The notes under the pieces: model-generated
Databases searched by the model: none
Seen by the model: only the letters and a program-made list of their open reading frames with translations
Told to the model about the DNA's origin: nothing
Part shown: positions 27,369 through 28,468 of the stretch, piece by piece
Position numbering within the stretch: the stretch's first letter is position 1
How the letters are laid out: each line of letters opens with the position of its first letter
Program-made: the position numbers and the translations under genes
Source of the DNA: a virus
DNA: 28,468 nt
Strand: one strand, 5' to 3'
Virus record (IMG/VR): IMGVR_UViG_3300050011_000275
Location: 1 to 28,468 of that record

Positions 27369-28396
27369 CAGCGCGGAAACTCCTGATGCGTGCGGCCGTC
27401 GAGCAGGTATCCGGCGGCTTTCTTGCCGACGCGAAATGAAAAGCCGTTCGCCGGCGGCCCGGTCTCCAGCACTTTCAGTGACCGGTCGAAGGCTTCGTCT
27501 TCGGGCAGATATTCCCCCCACTGCTTGAAGAAAAACGGCACGCCGGCGGCCTGGCATTGATCGCGCAGTGCGCGCGCCCAGTCCGGGTGCATCGGCCGCG
27601 CGTTCGGCCCGCTCTCGCCGCCGGCGATCACCCAATCGAGCGCCGGAGCGTCAGGCATGGGATTGCCGTCATCATCTTCGCACTCTGGCGTGCCGATCAG
27701 CGGAAAAACTTCGCGGTGCCCGTCGATGTCGATGCGGTCGAGGTCGATCGGTCCAAGTAACGGCTCGGCGCTGATGTAGTGCACCGCTGCGCGCGTGGCC
27801 AGCAACTGGGGGATGCGCTCGTCGGCGCGCGGCTGGTCCTCGACGCTGGCACCCGCCCAGACGTTCGGCAGCGGCCACGACTTTAGATGCGCGATGTCGC
27901 CTTGCAACATAATCCCGTTGCCCGTGTCCGACCGTGGATGTTTCGCAAGCTGCTGGATTGTCAGGTCGAGGGCGGCGAGTCCGACGGGATGAGCCCGCGC
28001 CATCGAAAGATATTGCCGCATCCGCGCCGGCCGTTTGGTCAGGACCTGGAACGTGTGCTGCGGGCACAGCGCCATGACGGCGAACACGCGGTCGATCGCT
28101 TCGTCGGGCAGCGCCTCGTGAAACAGGTCGGACATCGAATTCACGAAGATCCGGCGCGGCTTTTTCCAGCGCAGCGGCAGGTCTAGCATGTGCTCGATCA
28201 ACTCGACGCGCCCGGTGAATTTGCTGCCGGAGCGCTCGGGATCGATGAAGCCGTGATAGGGCTGGCCGGGCTTCGTGAACCGGGCGCCGTCCCTCTCGGC
28301 GTAGCAGAACCGGCAGCCCTCCGACACGCGCGAGCACCCGCGTGTCGGGTTCCAGGTCGCGTCGGTCCATTCGATGCCGGTGTTGTCAGCCATCAT
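27368..28396 (-). CDS. Phage Gp37/Gp68 family protein (DUF5131), radical-SAM-like
   Basis: 342 residues from ATG at 28396 (a second ATG follows at 28393). IEWTDATWNPTRGCSRVSEGCRFCYAER contains the CX6CX2C cluster (Cys 21, 28, 31), the family signature, suggestive of an iron-sulphur cluster and radical-SAM-like fold. IFVNSMSDLFHEALPD, HTFQVLTKRPARM, NVWAGASVEDQ, YISAEPLLGPI, DWVIAGGESGPNARPMHPDWARALRDQC and PFFFKQWGE follow in family order, so the protein is complete. These are common in mycobacteriophages and proteobacterial phages; their reaction is not firmly known to me. It is the first - strand gene in the window; its promoter would lie to the right. Confidence 0.85.
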   Translation of the reverse strand: MMADNTGIEWTDATWNPTRGCSRVSEGCRFCYAERDGARFTKPGQPYHGFIDPERSGSKFTGRVELIEHMLDLPLRWKKPRRIFVNSMSDLFHEALPDEAIDRVFAVMALCPQHTFQVLTKRPARMRQYLSMARAHPVGLAALDLTIQQLAKHPRSDTGNGIMLQGDIAHLKSWPLPNVWAGASVEDQPRADERIPQLLATRAAVHYISAEPLLGPIDLDRIDIDGHREVFPLIGTPECEDDDGNPMPDAPALDWVIAGGESGPNARPMHPDWARALRDQCQAAGVPFFFKQWGEYLPEDEAFDRSLKVLETGPPANGFSFRVGKKAAGYLLDGRTHQEFPR

Positions 28397-28468
28397 CCCG
28401 TCCCGGCATGAGCCGCCGCGGAGGCGTTTGCTCCTGGCGCTCGTGGCGGGGGGTGAATTAACCGCGCC

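Noticed and set aside
28397-28468. Start of another gene at the right edge
   Set aside because: Too short to support a coding call; no ribosome site or domain can be identified in the last 72 bases.

Overview
The window is high-GC and reads as part of a temperate, long-tailed (siphovirus-type) phage or prophage. The likely host is an alphaproteobacterium. The grounds are GC-biased codon use, tail-assembly chaperones of the kind seen in alphaproteobacterial gene transfer agents, and a tRNA-Pro(UGG)-like fragment beside the integrase module. An Acetobacteraceae-like host is a guess only. Terminase, portal and capsid genes are not in the window and would be expected to its left.

Left two thirds, + strand (1-21330): the late operon. 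It starts with the end of an Ala/Gly-rich repeat protein, then a head-tail connector fusion, a SAM methyltransferase, a small inserted gene flanked by broken copies of its neighbours, head closure, an HK97 gp10-like protein, tail completion, an unknown gene, and a glycosyltransferase-like gene. Two near-identical tail-tube genes follow, then a tail-assembly chaperone pair joined by a textbook -1 slippery site, an 1800-residue tape measure, hub-like and distal tail proteins, fibre-like proteins, and a run of small membrane or lipoproteins likely to include the lysis functions. The run ends at a strong terminator (21296-21327). No endolysin is recognisable. Two genes interrupt the operon between the chaperones and the tape measure: a DNA methyltransferase on a mobile cassette and an oppositely oriented lipoprotein.

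Right third, - strand (21604-28396): an early/integration operon read right to left. It holds a Gp37/Gp68-family protein, two small proteins, a Cys-rich zinc-binding-like protein, an orphan C-terminal piece of a cytosine methyltransferase, an excisionase-like HTH protein, a tyrosine integrase and a small unknown protein. The end of this operon has been broken by a truncated IS1595-type element and by two further cassettes.

The most unusual feature is a set of three compact gene cassettes (A 6798-7566; C 22612-23087; D 22592-24068, with C nested inside it). Each is bounded by a perfectly matched 22-bp terminal inverted repeat and flanked by an 8-bp target duplication (7/8 for D). None carries a transposase or an obvious promoter. 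Their genes lie within a few bases of the repeats and point the same way as the operon they entered. The repeats resemble the left end of the nearby IS1595-like element. The passengers are a DNA methyltransferase, two small conserved proteins, and a DHH/DHHA1 phosphoesterase. I interpret them as non-autonomous, IS1595-mobilised phage 'moron' cassettes; their mobility and roles are inferred.
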